DNA of 64,000 bases, taken from NCBI GenBank assembly GCA_000934455.1, contig KN888954.1, forward strand, positions 46,859 to 110,858, read 5' to 3'. Shown here piece after piece: positions 24,151 to 36,050 of this stretch (the stretch's first letter is position 1; each line of letters begins with the position of its first letter). The notes beneath the pieces were generated by a model, which was not told the DNA's origin, did not search any database, and saw nothing but the letters and a program-made list of their open reading frames with translations. A program made the translations under genes and the position numbers. The DNA is from Apostichopus parvimensis (Eukaryota > Echinodermata > Holothuroidea > Aspidochirotida > Stichopodidae).

Positions 24151-24366
24151 CAAAAAGTGTTCATTCATCGATAAGAACTGGAGGCGCTTGGTTTTCAACC
24201 TTCGTATTGAGGATGACACTTGATGATAGTGCTGAATACTTTAGTAATACCACATGTGATAAATGGAAGGCTTTACAATGGTACTAGTAGTACGCCGAAA
24301 ATTCCCTCTGCTCCAAACTGGCTATTGACATGTTGACTTCACTTAGTCAGATTGTTACATTTGAGA

Positions 24367-26866
24367 AATATTAAATTTTATAGCATTTTGTCCCTCAATC
24401 TAGAACGATGTGGCCTCATGATTATGCTACCATGACTGAAAACTCGTTCCACCGGAGAACTGGAAGCCGGAACACATAGCACCCTCATGGCAACAGGAAA
24501 AAGCTTGTTAAATATTGTCCTGTTTGCACTCCAAAATGCCAGGCTTGCATTACTGCCAGAGGAGTCAAAGTCCTCACATAGCTCCAGATAGCGGCTAAAC
24601 TGGTTTGCGACTGATGACTTAACAGTGTCGTTTTAGTGGCGGTTCCTTTTATAGCTGGAAAATAGGCGTGGCGTTTTCTCCAAAGGCTGATCACCATCAG
24701 CCTGAGGCCCAGCATAACTAGTGCTGGCAATGGCCTGCTCATGTATTGTACTCTGACTTTCTGTATCTGCTTCTGATAAAATAAGGTCTGAAAAGAAAAA
24801 TAACACAGGAGACTATGGAATGGAACAAATGTTAAGAAATTGAACTAAATGATATGATTGCATTAATATACAGTTCATACACATACAGTCATTACTATGG
24901 AATTGATCATTAAATCAATTACAAAAGAATATGTACACAATGTGTCACATTATGAGGAACATATGACGGTGTGACCAAATATGAACTCGAATTTAATCTG
25001 TTCAGGAAGTCTAACCTAAAATGAGCCCATACTTCTACCAAATCATTAAGGACCACCAACTCATAATGATAAATAATCATCAAACACACAATGTTTGAAA
25101 TTAATCTGACCAAGTCTGTTCCACATATCATGTTTGCAACAAACATTGGCACACTCTTTCTAGTTCCTGAGCTAGGAATATGAAAAGCCTAAGTGTAGTG
25201 ATCGGAGTATAGTAAATTAAATTAAATCGTTCTCTCGTTCACTCAAACCACTGCACCATGCTACCTTCCCTTGTATGAACCACACATAACTTGTATGACA
25301 CAAACATAAGTGGGTCCAAGGCTGCCAAGATCAGCACCAAATTTAAAATTTACATCTCGCAGGTAACCAATAAGCACCCGAATGTAGAGAAGCGGTAGAG
25401 TGCCTATCCCAAAACACACCATAAAAGCTGAACTGGTTGTTGGACTCTGGGAGTATTAAAACGTGCAATTTTTCAATTTGCAGTTCGAGCTCTACCGACT
25501 AAGCTATCTGTCCTGAACAAGAATAATAACATGTCTTTCAGCAGCTTGCTGTCACAATAACGTTACCTTTTACGTGTTTTGCACTTGCTCTTTAGCAGCA
25601 TCAGACACCAGGACATCATGCTCTATCCACATCATAGTAAATACAGCATCTAATCTAGCAGCCAGTAGGTACAAAGGGTCACCAAATGGGAGGTCACTTG
25701 CATCATGAAGAGAATCCTCCATCTTGACGGCGACAAAGATTCCAGGAAACCTTTACTTGAATGATTCCTGAAGCTTTCTGATCAAACCATTGAGGTATCG
25801 ACCTTGCTTGTTTGCTGACATGGTATACAGATGACGGTTTAAAGATAAAACACATGGCACAACACAGCTGATGGTGACCACTTTTTCACCTGGGGTCAAA
25901 TTTCTAGCATCTAGAAATGGGTCAAGGATTTCCACCAACTCCTTCAGTTGGTTCCATTCTCTAGGTATTAGCAAACACTCTTTGTGTCCTTGTTGCTCGA
26001 TAACATCACGGAGTGATTGATGCTCCAGTCCAATCACAGCACGAACTTGCCCCAAGGCAGAGTTTAAGCGAGTGCAAATAACAGCCGGTATAGACCTATT
26101 TGTGCCAAATCGCCCCTGAAATGCTTCCTTCAAAGTGCAACTTGTGTGAAGCAACGTACTGAGTCGGGATATTTTAGACATAGCGAACGATATTGCTTTG
26201 GTGTTTGGTGCTTGGTGCTAGGTATTTGTAAAACATTGCAGGCGTTGTCTTCTGCAATTTCGCAAGAGAGCATTATCAACCTCACGTTGTTCGTCTCCTA
26301 CCATTGACTCCCATATAGTGACATCGTCTAACTGAGCCTGATCATCATCAGTTGCCTCTTCGTCGTCATCGACTAGATTTGCAGGAAAGCATACCGTAAA
26401 TGCTCGTTTCATATTAACAGCATTATGACATAAACTATAATGTAGCTCTTTATTATTACATAGTTATCACAAACAGCTTCGAAGGGCTTCGCTGATCCTT
26501 TCTCCAGTATGTGATCCCTTAAATCTACTGCAAGCTAGGAAATGAGAATGCGGTCCAACACCATCAGAGCGAATAGTTTGCTGTTCAGATACAATTGTTG
26601 CAATCTTGGATGTGATGGTAGTCCTCACAGGTGTATACCTGTTATCCAATAAGGCAAGGAAATGTCGAAAAGTAGCATTTTCCGCAAGTGATATGGGCAA
26701 ACTAGAATTAACGATAAGGTCAAGAATGATCGCTTGTTTAATATCTCGCTGGCGTGGATGAGTAGCCCTATAGACATGGACATTGCCTTGCACGAAAGAT
26801 GTGATTGTTCGTTGATCGGAGGCACCAGCTGCAGTCCTTGGCTTGTATGTGGCATATTCTTTGTAT
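24367..26866 (-). pseudogene. hAT-superfamily transposase, multi-exon, lightly decayed
   Basis: Seen, in 5' to 3' order on the minus strand: after a TTTACAG acceptor at 26867, YKEYATYKPRTAAG and ITSFVQGNVHVYRA, then RQRDIKQAIILDLIVNSSLP and LALLDNRYTPVRTTITSKIA (26466-26860). Next comes an acidic block with LWESM-like IWESMVGDEQREVDNAL and CRRQRLQCF (26218-26412), then SKLSSLLHTS-like text and WNQLKELVEILDPFLDA (25753-26181). It continues to FGDPLYLLAARLDAVF (about 25640-25690). After an intron a final exon (24367-24790) ends with SSSPVERVFSHGSIIMRPHR, the hAT C-terminal dimerisation block. Known: hAT enzymes cut and paste DNA with an RNase-H fold and need this C-terminal region. A stop near 24636, a stop within the last few codons (M-L-stop-N) and a gap after QCF make it probably inactive. 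The inverted repeats were not identified. Confidence 0.8.
25440..25512 (-). mobile_element. possible tRNA-like SINE head inside the hAT intron
   Basis: On the minus strand TAGCTTAGTCGGTAGAGC is an almost perfect tRNA A box and D arm. A clear B box at the right distance is not visible, so this is only a fragment, lying in the intron between the last two hAT exons. Confidence 0.3.
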
Positions 26867-28326
26867 CTGTAAAAAATAAAATAAATAGTGAGAAATATAT
26901 TAATTCATTGTGCAGTGATGATGAACAGGATACCATCACAATAGATACTTTTCATAACAGGTCGCCACCACCAGAGATTAATTCTTCATAACTGCTCTGC
27001 CATGATGATGAATGGATTGTATCACAGTGATATCAGCTCATCATTGCTGCTTCACAGTGCTTGATGGACTATTGAATAGGTTGTGACCATATTTGTAAAT
27101 CATGTACTTATTATGTAAATTGCATGTTGTTCAGCTAGAACATAGAAACAGTGAAATCATCCTATATATGATAGCACCACACTTTCTTCCTCACAGTGAT
27201 AACATATACCTCTTATGAGTTTTATAGATTGAAAATACAACATGAAAATTATTATATTTTGATTTCCAGGACATGATATTTCCAAATATTTTTTTAGATG
27301 CAACTAACAACGCTGGCAAAGTGTTATTCCCAGAAAACTGGGAGGCACTTTCAGCGTAAATTTATAGAGCGAGCTAGCCCATGCCGTCAGTCTGCCGGCA
27401 TATTGTAATCCGGTCGCTTGGGGCTTTCTGCCAAATGCAGTGAATGACGGTGAACGTATTGGGTTTGAGGACCTTTAGTTAGGCTAGGCCTAGTCCTGCG
27501 TGTCGCTCTAAAATAAGGACAACGTAACTTGTGCTTGGTGTTACTCAAGCAGGGTTTCATTTCCTGGAACAGTGCGAAGCAAGTTGTGCACTGCATGCAT
27601 GGACTTGTAAGTACAGATATTGGCATCGATGTTGCATATGAAGGGTGCAAGCGCAAAAGCCGACCAGCGCCATTTTCATAGTTTTGATTAAATAAATTTT
27701 TGGGTGTGGCTTCTGGATTGATCCGAAAATTTTCTACATTCTCAATTGCTATAAAACTGCCCTCCGAAAATCGCAATTATTATTATTTATCTCGTTCCAC
27801 CCACTTCTGAGCTCTATAGCCCCGAGGGTAGCGAAAGCGCAGTAAGAGACGGATTGTCCCTCCACTAGAAGCAAAAACATGTTCTAGACTTTTTAAGTTT
27901 GCCAAATGCCAAATGAACCTCTGAAAGAAACTAGAATTCACAATTATGCATCTTGTTAAGCCCTCTGGCATTTTATGGGCCCTCTTAGACAACTTCCCCG
28001 TACGGTACCGGAAGAGGGGTAAGAGAGCAGTTGGTCCCTCTTCTAGAAAATCCCACATGCTGTTGACTTTTTTTTGGCCAAAGGGCCATCTCAAAATTAG
28101 GCATCTATATGGGCTAACCTCTTGGGACCTCAAGCGCTCCTATAACAATTTTTCTCGGGGTTAGTGGAAATGAGTCAAAAAGTGTAACCCTTCATAATCT
28201 TCTCCATGCTCTTCAATTTCAATCTTCAAATACCCTCTGAATATCGTAATTGAAAGCGCTCACATATCACGTAACCATAATGGCTCCTATGAAATACCGT
28301 ATTCCGCTACTATTGCTTATTGTCGA
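26867..28326. other. non-coding, no gene recognised
   Basis: The 5' leader or intron of the hAT probably extends into the first part. Minus-strand open frames at 27387-27776 and 27783-28133 show no known domain and no splice-supported connection. They are not called. Confidence 0.4.
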
Positions 28327-29352
28327 CCGTATGGCAAGCCGTTTAAGTTTTCATTGACTATTTCATGACATCAGCAATTATTTGATGATATCAGCAAATA
28401 TTTGTTAATATCATTAAATGAATTAGTGATATCATGAAATAAATTGTTCATATCAAAAAAATTATTTGTAATATCATCAAACATTTGCTGATATCACCAA
28501 ATATTGTTGATATCAACAAATAATCTAAGATATCACCAATTCCTTCATTGATATCAACAAATGAATTCTTGATATCAACAATTGATTTGATTATATCACC
28601 CATTCATATATTGATTTGTTCAATCATGGTATTTGATATCACCAAATATCATGAAATGAATTTGGGGATATCATGTAATGATTTCTTGATATCAAGAAAT
28701 GAATTGGTAATATCATCGAACATTTACTGATATCACCAAATATTGTTGATATCAACAAATAATCGATGATATCACCAATTCCTTTATTGATATCAACACA
28801 TTATTTCTTGATATCAACAAATGATTTCATGATGTCACCAATTTATTTGTTGATATGTACATATCAACGATTCATTTGATGATATCTTCAAAATCATGGT
28901 GTTTGATAATATCACCAAATGATTTGTTGATATCATCAAATGAATTTGGAATACCATCTAATCATTTGTTGATATCACCAATGCATTTTAGGATATCACC
29001 AATTCACTTAATTGGTGGTATGAAGTGAATGCTGATATCATCAAATTATTTGTGATATGAGCAAATCAATCATATCCGCAATTCATTTGTTGATAACATT
29101 AAATGATTTGGTGATATCACTAAATATTTTCTGATATCACCATATATTTGCTGATATCATGAAATGAATTGGTAAATTAGCAAATGTATCGATGATATCT
29201 TCATTTCATTTGTCGATATCAGCAAATAATTGCAGATATCAAGTTTTAATAAATTTTTTTTTATATGACAAATTTCTTCCTGATATCAGCATATATTTGG
29301 TGATAATACTAAATGAAAAGTGAATAAAAACTAAAACGGCTTGCCATACGAC
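28327..29352. repeat. GATATC array bounded by terminal inverted repeats (MITE-like)
   Basis: The left end CCGTATGGCAAGCCGTTT (28327-28344) is the inverse of the right end around 29333-29350 (AAACGGCTTGCCATACG). The inversion runs on with mismatches into an AGTTTTxATT stretch. Between them lie dozens of TGATATCA palindromes spaced irregularly at about 20-30 bp and joined by CCAAAT, AACAAAT, ATTTG and ATGAATT words. A near-direct repeat CCGCTACTA..TT....TATTGTC flanks both ends (28303-28325 and 29353-29378). The form suggests a non-autonomous DNA element whose interior is a self-complementary minisatellite. No ORF of note is inside. Confidence 0.75.
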
Positions 29353-29378
29353 CGCTACTACTTCCCATTATTGTCCGC

Positions 29379-30662
29379 TACCTTCAGCCTTAATATATTA
29401 CTAATACTAGGGCCACCGAACGCGAGATTTTTTCCCCCACTTCGATATGTCCAAATGACCAATCAAATTCTAATTTTGGGAATTCATACATGTGACACTT
29501 TCAAAAAGTAAGTTTGAATCTTTTTTTCTCCTAATTTCGACCCCGGATTATGAATGAAGAAGAACATGCTCCATTACCTCCTTAACTTCTATTGAGGCCA
29601 AATAATAAGGGTAAGTACTATCATCTGCTCACAAACTTATAATCTATATAATTTTAAATTCCTTACTAAATTTCATTTAATACATGAAATAGTTGTTGTA
29701 CAGTACCAGTGACACATCAGTACAAGGTCTGGTGATTTCAGTGATTTGGCTCTCAGTCAGCTCACCTAATCCTAGCATTGACATCTGCATTCTGCAGTAA
29801 AAAATAACAATATTTTAGCCACTACCACAAGCCAAAACTGTCCCCCAAATTGTTCTATAAACTGGACTAGACAATCTCCTGCCTAATCACATATAAGTCT
29901 TTCTGTTTCGTAGCATACTTGTGTGTGTGTAAACTTACTGTAAGTGTGTGATGTTGTAGCTTGAAACCACAATACCTTAAGCAAGGTTACGACAGCAGAT
30001 CTCATATTTGATACGTACTCCCAATAATAAGTACAAATACAGTATTGTTTTGGTGGAGTTAAAATATCAGTTTCCATCAAAAGGTACAAACATGGAAATG
30101 TCAAAAACGCTATGAATCCAGTTCATTAAGAGAGATTCATATATGCATAATACTTTACTTTGATATTGTTTAACTTTTAACTCTACTTTCAAGAAGGTCT
30201 GAAAGTCATTTCAGGTCAGCAGAGGGCGAACTTTGGAAACCGTTTAAACAAAATATCTCAAAATAAAGAACTATAGCGGATCTCATATTTTGCATGTGGC
30301 TTTCCCATAATGACTAATAAACCTTGCTTTTGGTGGAGATCAAATGTTAACTGGGGTGAGCAGAGGTTAACATGAACAAATCTGAAAACCTCCATCTGAA
30401 GAACCTGAACATCAAGGAAAGATAATATAAGTATTGTACAGCGAACAAATACATGGTATGTTACGGGTTATAATTTTAAGTTGTCACTATAATTGTTACT
30501 GTTTACAAATGTTTCCTCCAGGGAACAATGTTTATTATTGGCTTCACTCTGGTCTTGAATTGCGGTGAAAATCACATAATTGAATTTTAGAAAGACTTGC
30601 CAATTATAAAACTCCAAAGGATTGAAGATCACTTTCTCGTTCTTCTATACCATACTAGGATG
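29379..30662. other. non-coding stretch, no gene seen
   Basis: Related phrases at 30000-30060 and 30270-30350 (GATCTCATATTT.. and TTTTGGTGGAG) suggest a diverged repeat of about 280 bp. No coding domain was found. Confidence 0.4.
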
Positions 30663-31375
30663 AAGCTGTTAAGCATGTAAATGTGAGAGGCCAACCATCT
30701 GCAGAACGGAACATATTTGTAAAGGACAATACAGATGAACTGGAAGTTGAATTGTGGAGCAGAAATGCAGATACTGCAGCAACACTACATGACAGGGTAC
30801 AAATAACAAATGTTGTGAACGAACCAAACTCTGACCATCCTCAAACATTTTTGGCTATTACACAAAATATTTATTATTTTACTACCAACATTGTACGACA
30901 TCCAACTACATACAGGAAAAACAAAGACATAATTTCGAAAAACTTCGAAAAAAATGTATAGCCACAGTTGCTCCTCATTTTGGAAGGAATAACAAAGTCA
31001 TTTGACTTTTTGGTTTTATCTGAACAGATCAGCACACCACCAGCTATCGACATTATTGCCTTCACAGCGAGTGACAACAACTTGAGCATACTGTGTTCTA
31101 CTGGAGATAACACTACAGAGTATTCTGTGACGGATGTCAGCATCAAAGAATAATGGGATTACCATCAGCAGCATCGCACCATGATGTGGAAGAAGCCTTG
31201 ACACTGGAACTACCGATGACAGCTACTGTGACCATGCGCAGAAATGCAATTTTAGATTTAGCACCAGTGGCAGACAAACTCCTGGATTCAGACCCTTCAA
31301 AAGTTACAATGAGTTGGTCAATCGCACATTCTTTAACAAGTAATTTCTACCGCATCGAAGCGATGGCTTAGCACA
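30663..31375 (+). pseudogene. possible OB-fold (RPA1-like) coding remnant
   Basis: Seen: the frame from 30663 reads KHVNVRGQPSAERNIFVKD, then TDELEVELWSRNADTAATLH and DRVQITNVVNE, to a stop at 30961. Further frames to 31375 include LELPMTATVTMRRNAI. Known: a strand pattern of F-K-D..T..I.V.LW followed by V.ITNV is typical of OB-fold single-stranded DNA-binding proteins such as RPA1, and some Helitrons carry RPA-like genes. The match is by eye and covers only one motif, so the identification is weak. Stops near 31151 and a changing frame point to decay. Confidence 0.35.
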
Positions 31376-31953
31376 ATGTGCTGGTTTATGAATCCCTGTC
31401 CAGTGTTGATGAAACTATACACATCGGCTGCCAGATTGACCAACAATCATTTAACTTTTCACCGTTTACTGGTTTTAGGATTTTATTTCACTTTTCTTGT
31501 AGATTAGGTTGAGATTAACTTTCTTTCATTATTTTGTTCTCTTTTTTCCTTCAGTATTTGTCAAATGTATTCTGTTAGAGTGCGACTATAAAAAAGGGAA
31601 ACATGGAAAAACAGCAGATCGCGGAAACCTGGTAGTAATTCCAGACCCGGGGAAAGAGAGTGACGGATACCCATGTACTCGGTGCAAACATCAGTGAAAT
31701 CTGAATTTATGTTTACTTTTACTAGTACAATTCCTACTATCCAAGTACATTCCATTTTATAACTACATTCACTTTATAAGCAGCCCAAATATACACATGA
31801 CCTTGACATATTTCACCATAAAGGCAAGTGCAGAATATTTCAACATCTGTAACTTCACAACCAACCTACATTTCTCATGTCTGAACAATAATTTCTTCGC
31901 GAAAATATACCAATTCTAAAGCCATTAGCTTTTATAACAAGTTTTACCTTTTT
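31376..31953. other. non-coding stretch, no gene recognised
   Basis: A short open stretch at 31560-31697 carries no known domain. The rest is AT-rich. Confidence 0.4.
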
Positions 31954-32600
31954 GGTTCCTTGCTTTTTGCAAAGCAAGGAACCTATGCGTTCAACTTGGC
32001 GTGTGTGTGCGTGTATTTGTGTGTGTGTTTATGTGACGCTTGGCTTGTGTACACGATATCTCCATAAGGAAATGATGTATCATGGTGAAACTTGGTGGGT
32101 GGATAGCCCATAGTAAGAGGATGATCCCTATTGTTATTGGTGCCCGAAAGGTCACCAAAGGTCAGTTAGATGCCAAAAACCAATATATTAAAAACAGCAA
32201 TAACTCCCATTGACAGGGTCCGACATGGTTGATATTTTGGGAGTAGTTGTGAATGGTGTAAGGGATCGTTTCAAAACATAACGGTAATGTGATTGAAAGG
32301 TCAAGAAAGGTCAATGATAAAAACTAGTATTTTGCGATAACTTCAGAACGAAATGTCCGTTAGGGTTGGGAGTTGCTCCAATGTAATCCAATTGTCGACC
32401 CGCATCTGGGTGACCCTTGACCTCAATTTGTACGCTGGTGACCTTTACGTGTTTTGGGTATTTTTACAGTTTTGATGCTATTTTCAGATGTGAAAGGTAC
32501 CTTCTCATCATAAATGTCAATAGGTTGACCCCGTGTGACTTTTTTGTGCGAAGTTATATTAGTCCATCGGGGCAGGCTCGATACCGTTCACTGTCGTTGC
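31954..32600 (+). repeat. dispersed repeat starting with a perfect hairpin
   Basis: It begins with GGTTCCTTGCTTT, a 4-base loop, and its exact inverse AAAGCAAGGAACC (31954-31983). GT-rich sequence follows. The text at 32330-32600 (for example AACGAAATGTCCGTTAGGG) recurs at 36675-36900. This is one copy of the same family that is amplified in tandem at 36-37.9 kb. Confidence 0.7.
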
Positions 32601-34249
32601 ACTTATTTAGTACCAAGGTTTGATCAGATATTATGGTGTGTTTTCATATGCTAATTATTATTCTTCATGTTGGATGGTTCGGGAAGTGTTATCTTAAGAG
32701 TAAACAGCAGTTTAAGACGGACTCATTTAGTCCGCTTTGCGTTGTTAGGACTTCTCCGAACGCAGCGCTTTTTTTCAGTCAAGGGCCAATAAAAATCCTT
32801 ATTGTATGGCATGTGATATGTCACCTGATAGAGAAATTGCTCGGCTCGGCGTGATGTATATGCACAGACTGTGTGTATGTAACCTTTGAACGTGTTTACA
32901 ATTCGTCTGCATAACGCACTGCATAACAAGAGAACGATGGGCTGAAAGTGTAAAGAAATTTACAGCCAACAGTTGGCAAACCGACGTCAAATGTGCCGAG
33001 ATATGAAGCAGTGTTGAGGGTGGCAAATTTGTATAGCCTTGAAGGTGCTTCCATGATTCAATACACGAACGATGAAGGTAATTATAGGCCTGTTACTAAT
33101 CCTCATGTTAGAGCATTACTGTGACAAGAAAGTATATATAACTTCCTCAAGTGATACGAATGCCAACTATGAAAATTTAGGATAAGGCTCTTCAATACTA
33201 TACTAAGTACTACTAGTTTGCCTTAGACTAGAAGTGATTAACGTAGCATCCATGAAGGATAGATCGACAGCTACTATATAGTGGAATCTGTTATTTTATG
33301 ATACCATTTATTTCATGTTTTATTTGTCATGAAACAAAGAAATGAAATCAACACCAGTGTAGCTTCGATAGGCAGACTAACGTTAGGCCTATCAATATTC
33401 AATGTCGGCCTAGGCCTATGGTCTAGCCTCTAGTCTTGGATTAATTTGTCAAAACAGGGCCTTACTAAGCCCAGAGCATGTCTCTATGGCTGCTGGTAGT
33501 ACTGGCACACACATAAACAAATGTAGCCTGTAATGAAGCTTTTATACAGGCCACTAAGTATAAATAGGCGTAGGCAATGCTACAGTATTGCCTTGTCTCA
33601 GATTCCTTCTTGTATTTTGTACACCTAACAAAGCGAGTTGGCATATGTAAGTTTCCAGCTATTTAGCATCAGCATGGCACTCGATTTATTACCACCTATA
33701 GTCTTATTACAGGTGTTTAAAAATTTGGTATAAAATATTTGATAAAAAAGCATCTTGCTTGGTTTATTTTACTTTGATGCATGTATGGTGAGGCCTTCTT
33801 TTAGTATGGGAAACCTGTCAAGTAGGGTTGCATGTCTTCTCAAACCTTTGTAGTATGTGGGTTTGTAACTATGCCCTACCAAGCTCATGGCTCCAGACTT
33901 AGCCTACACTAAAATAAATGGAATATTAGATGGCTTATTAATCAGTTGAGTTCCAGTGTAGATAAGATCTGTAAGTTACCCATTTATATCATTTAAATTT
34001 TTCTTTCAGTTTAAGTGACCTCATTGTTTTTAATACAAGATTCATGTGTATAGTAAACCTACTATTTGTCCTTATATTTATATTTGTGTGAGCGTTACGC
34101 CTTTTTAAGTTGTCCCACGATATCAGAGTCATCCGGTCCTACTCTCATGGGAAGGTGCTACTTGTAATTTTCCCAAACCTAAAAACATATATTTTCGCCT
34201 GGTCACCGCGTGTTTGACCAGCTACATTTGCGTTAAAGGTGAGTATAGA
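32601..34249. other. non-coding stretch between two repeat blocks
   Basis: Contains TAGGCCTAGGCCTATGG-like words near 33380-33425 but no coding domain, tRNA or array. Confidence 0.45.
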
Positions 34250-36050
34250 GGCAGACTTCAGGAGACGAACAGTGTTTAAAAATGCATTTATTCAAATTAT
34301 GTTTAACACAACATAAATTTGTTGTTTTCGAAAAATAACACTGCTTTAAGAATCCAACAACTCTTAAAATATTCTTCGGACTTTCCTCTTTTACTTCAGC
34401 CAACACATCCTGGTTCTTATTACTGTGTTTAATTATTTTATCATCTTGCTGTGACAAGGAACTGCTCTGTTTAATTGTCGTACAGTACAACGTATAAGAA
34501 TGACATTTGTTTATTGTTTACTCTTTACATAACACCACTCTTAGCACCCTACAACTGTTAAATGTTCTTTAGACGTTCCTATATAGCTTTCAAGCAACAT
34601 TACCTGGTCCTAAGTACTGTTAGTGCAAGAACATTTAAATGATGTTATCATCTTGCTGTGACAAGAAACTGCTCTATTTTCATTATCTTACAACGTATAA
34701 GAGTGACGTCATATGTATATTGTTTACTCGTTAATAACACGTCTCCTAGCACCCAACAACTCTTTAAATATCATTTTGATATCGCTCTATTACTTTCAAC
34801 CAACATATCCTGTTTCTAAATAAGTGCAAGAATATTTAAATTATGTCGTTTCAATGTTGCTGTTACAAGGAACTCATGAGTTTTAATTGTCGTCCAACCT
34901 ATAACAGTGACGTCATATGTTTATTGTTTACTCGTAAAGTATTACCTCTTTTAGTATCCAACAACTCTTGAAGTATTCTAAGGACATTTCTTTACAACAT
35001 CCAACCAACAAACCTTGGTTCTGAATAGGTTTACTAACATTTAAAAACTATTATCATGTTGCTGTGAATAGTCGTTTCTAATTTTCAATTTAGCCCACAC
35101 TTCGTAGTGAGGTCATTTGTTGTTAACACGCAAGATAACATCTCTCCAAGCATCCAACAACTTGTAAGATAATCTCAGGACATCCCTCTATACCTGTCAA
35201 CAAAAACATCTTGGTTCTAATAAGTTGAAATGCATTTAAATGCCATTTTCATGTTGCTGTGACAAGGAAATGCTTTGTTGTAATTGTCGTACACCGTACA
35301 AGAGTGACGTCATTTGTTTGTTGTTTACTCGAAATATAACACCTCTCCAACATCCAACATCGCGAAAAATTTTCCCAGGACATCCCTCTACAACTTCCAA
35401 CCAACAAACCTTGGCACTAAATATGTGCAACGAAAGTCGTTTTTTAAGCACTTTTTGAAGCCTGCCCTGATGGACTATGACGTCATATGTTTATTGTTTA
35501 CTCGTAAAGTATTACCTCTTTTAGCATCCAACAACTCTTCAAGTATTCCAAGGACATTTCTTCACATCATCCAACCAACAAACCTTGGTTCTAATTAGGT
35601 TTAGTAACATTTAAAAACTATTATCATGTTGCTGTGAATATTCGTTGTTGATTTTTAATTTAGCCCACACTTCATAGCGACGTCATTTGTTGTTTACCCG
35701 CAAGATAACATCTCTCCAAGCATCCAACAACTCCTAAGATAATCTCAGGACATCCCTCTATACCTGGCAACAAAAATATATTGGTTCTAATAAGTTGAAA
35801 TGCATTTAAATGCCGTTTTCGTGTTGCTGTGACAAGGAACTGCTTTGTTGTAATCGTCGTACACCGTATAACAGTGACGTCATTTGTTTGTTGTTTACTC
35901 GAAAAATAACATCTCTCCAATCATCCAACATCGCGAAAAATGTTCCCAGGACATCCCTCTACAACTTCCAACCAACAAACCTTGGTACTAAATATGTGCA
36001 ACGAAAGTCGTTTTTTAAGCACTTTTTGAAGCCTGCCCCGATGGACTATA
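34250..36050. repeat. satellite, 200-bp units in a 571-bp higher-order repeat
   Basis: The landmark TTGCTGTGACAAGGAACTGC or a variant recurs at about 34446, 34648, 34855, 35057, 35255, 35628 and 35824, giving a unit of about 200 bp. Most units contain GTGACGTCAT followed by TTGTTTACTCG and a CCAACA..TC.....AACTC-type block. A three-unit block starting at 34909 repeats at 35480 with few differences, a period of about 571 bp. Each block ends in a truncated unit with TTTTTGAAGCCTGCCC. Frames such as 35810-36079 are by-products of the repeat. Confidence 0.85.

Noticed and set aside
28352-29312. Possible CRISPR-like array
   Set aside because: Spacing is irregular, the 'spacers' are themselves repeat words, and the genome is eukaryotic with introns. 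A minisatellite inside a transposon fits better.
34250-36050. Several 60-95 codon frames on both strands
   Set aside because: They recur with each satellite unit and shift frame between units, which is repeat structure and not coding.
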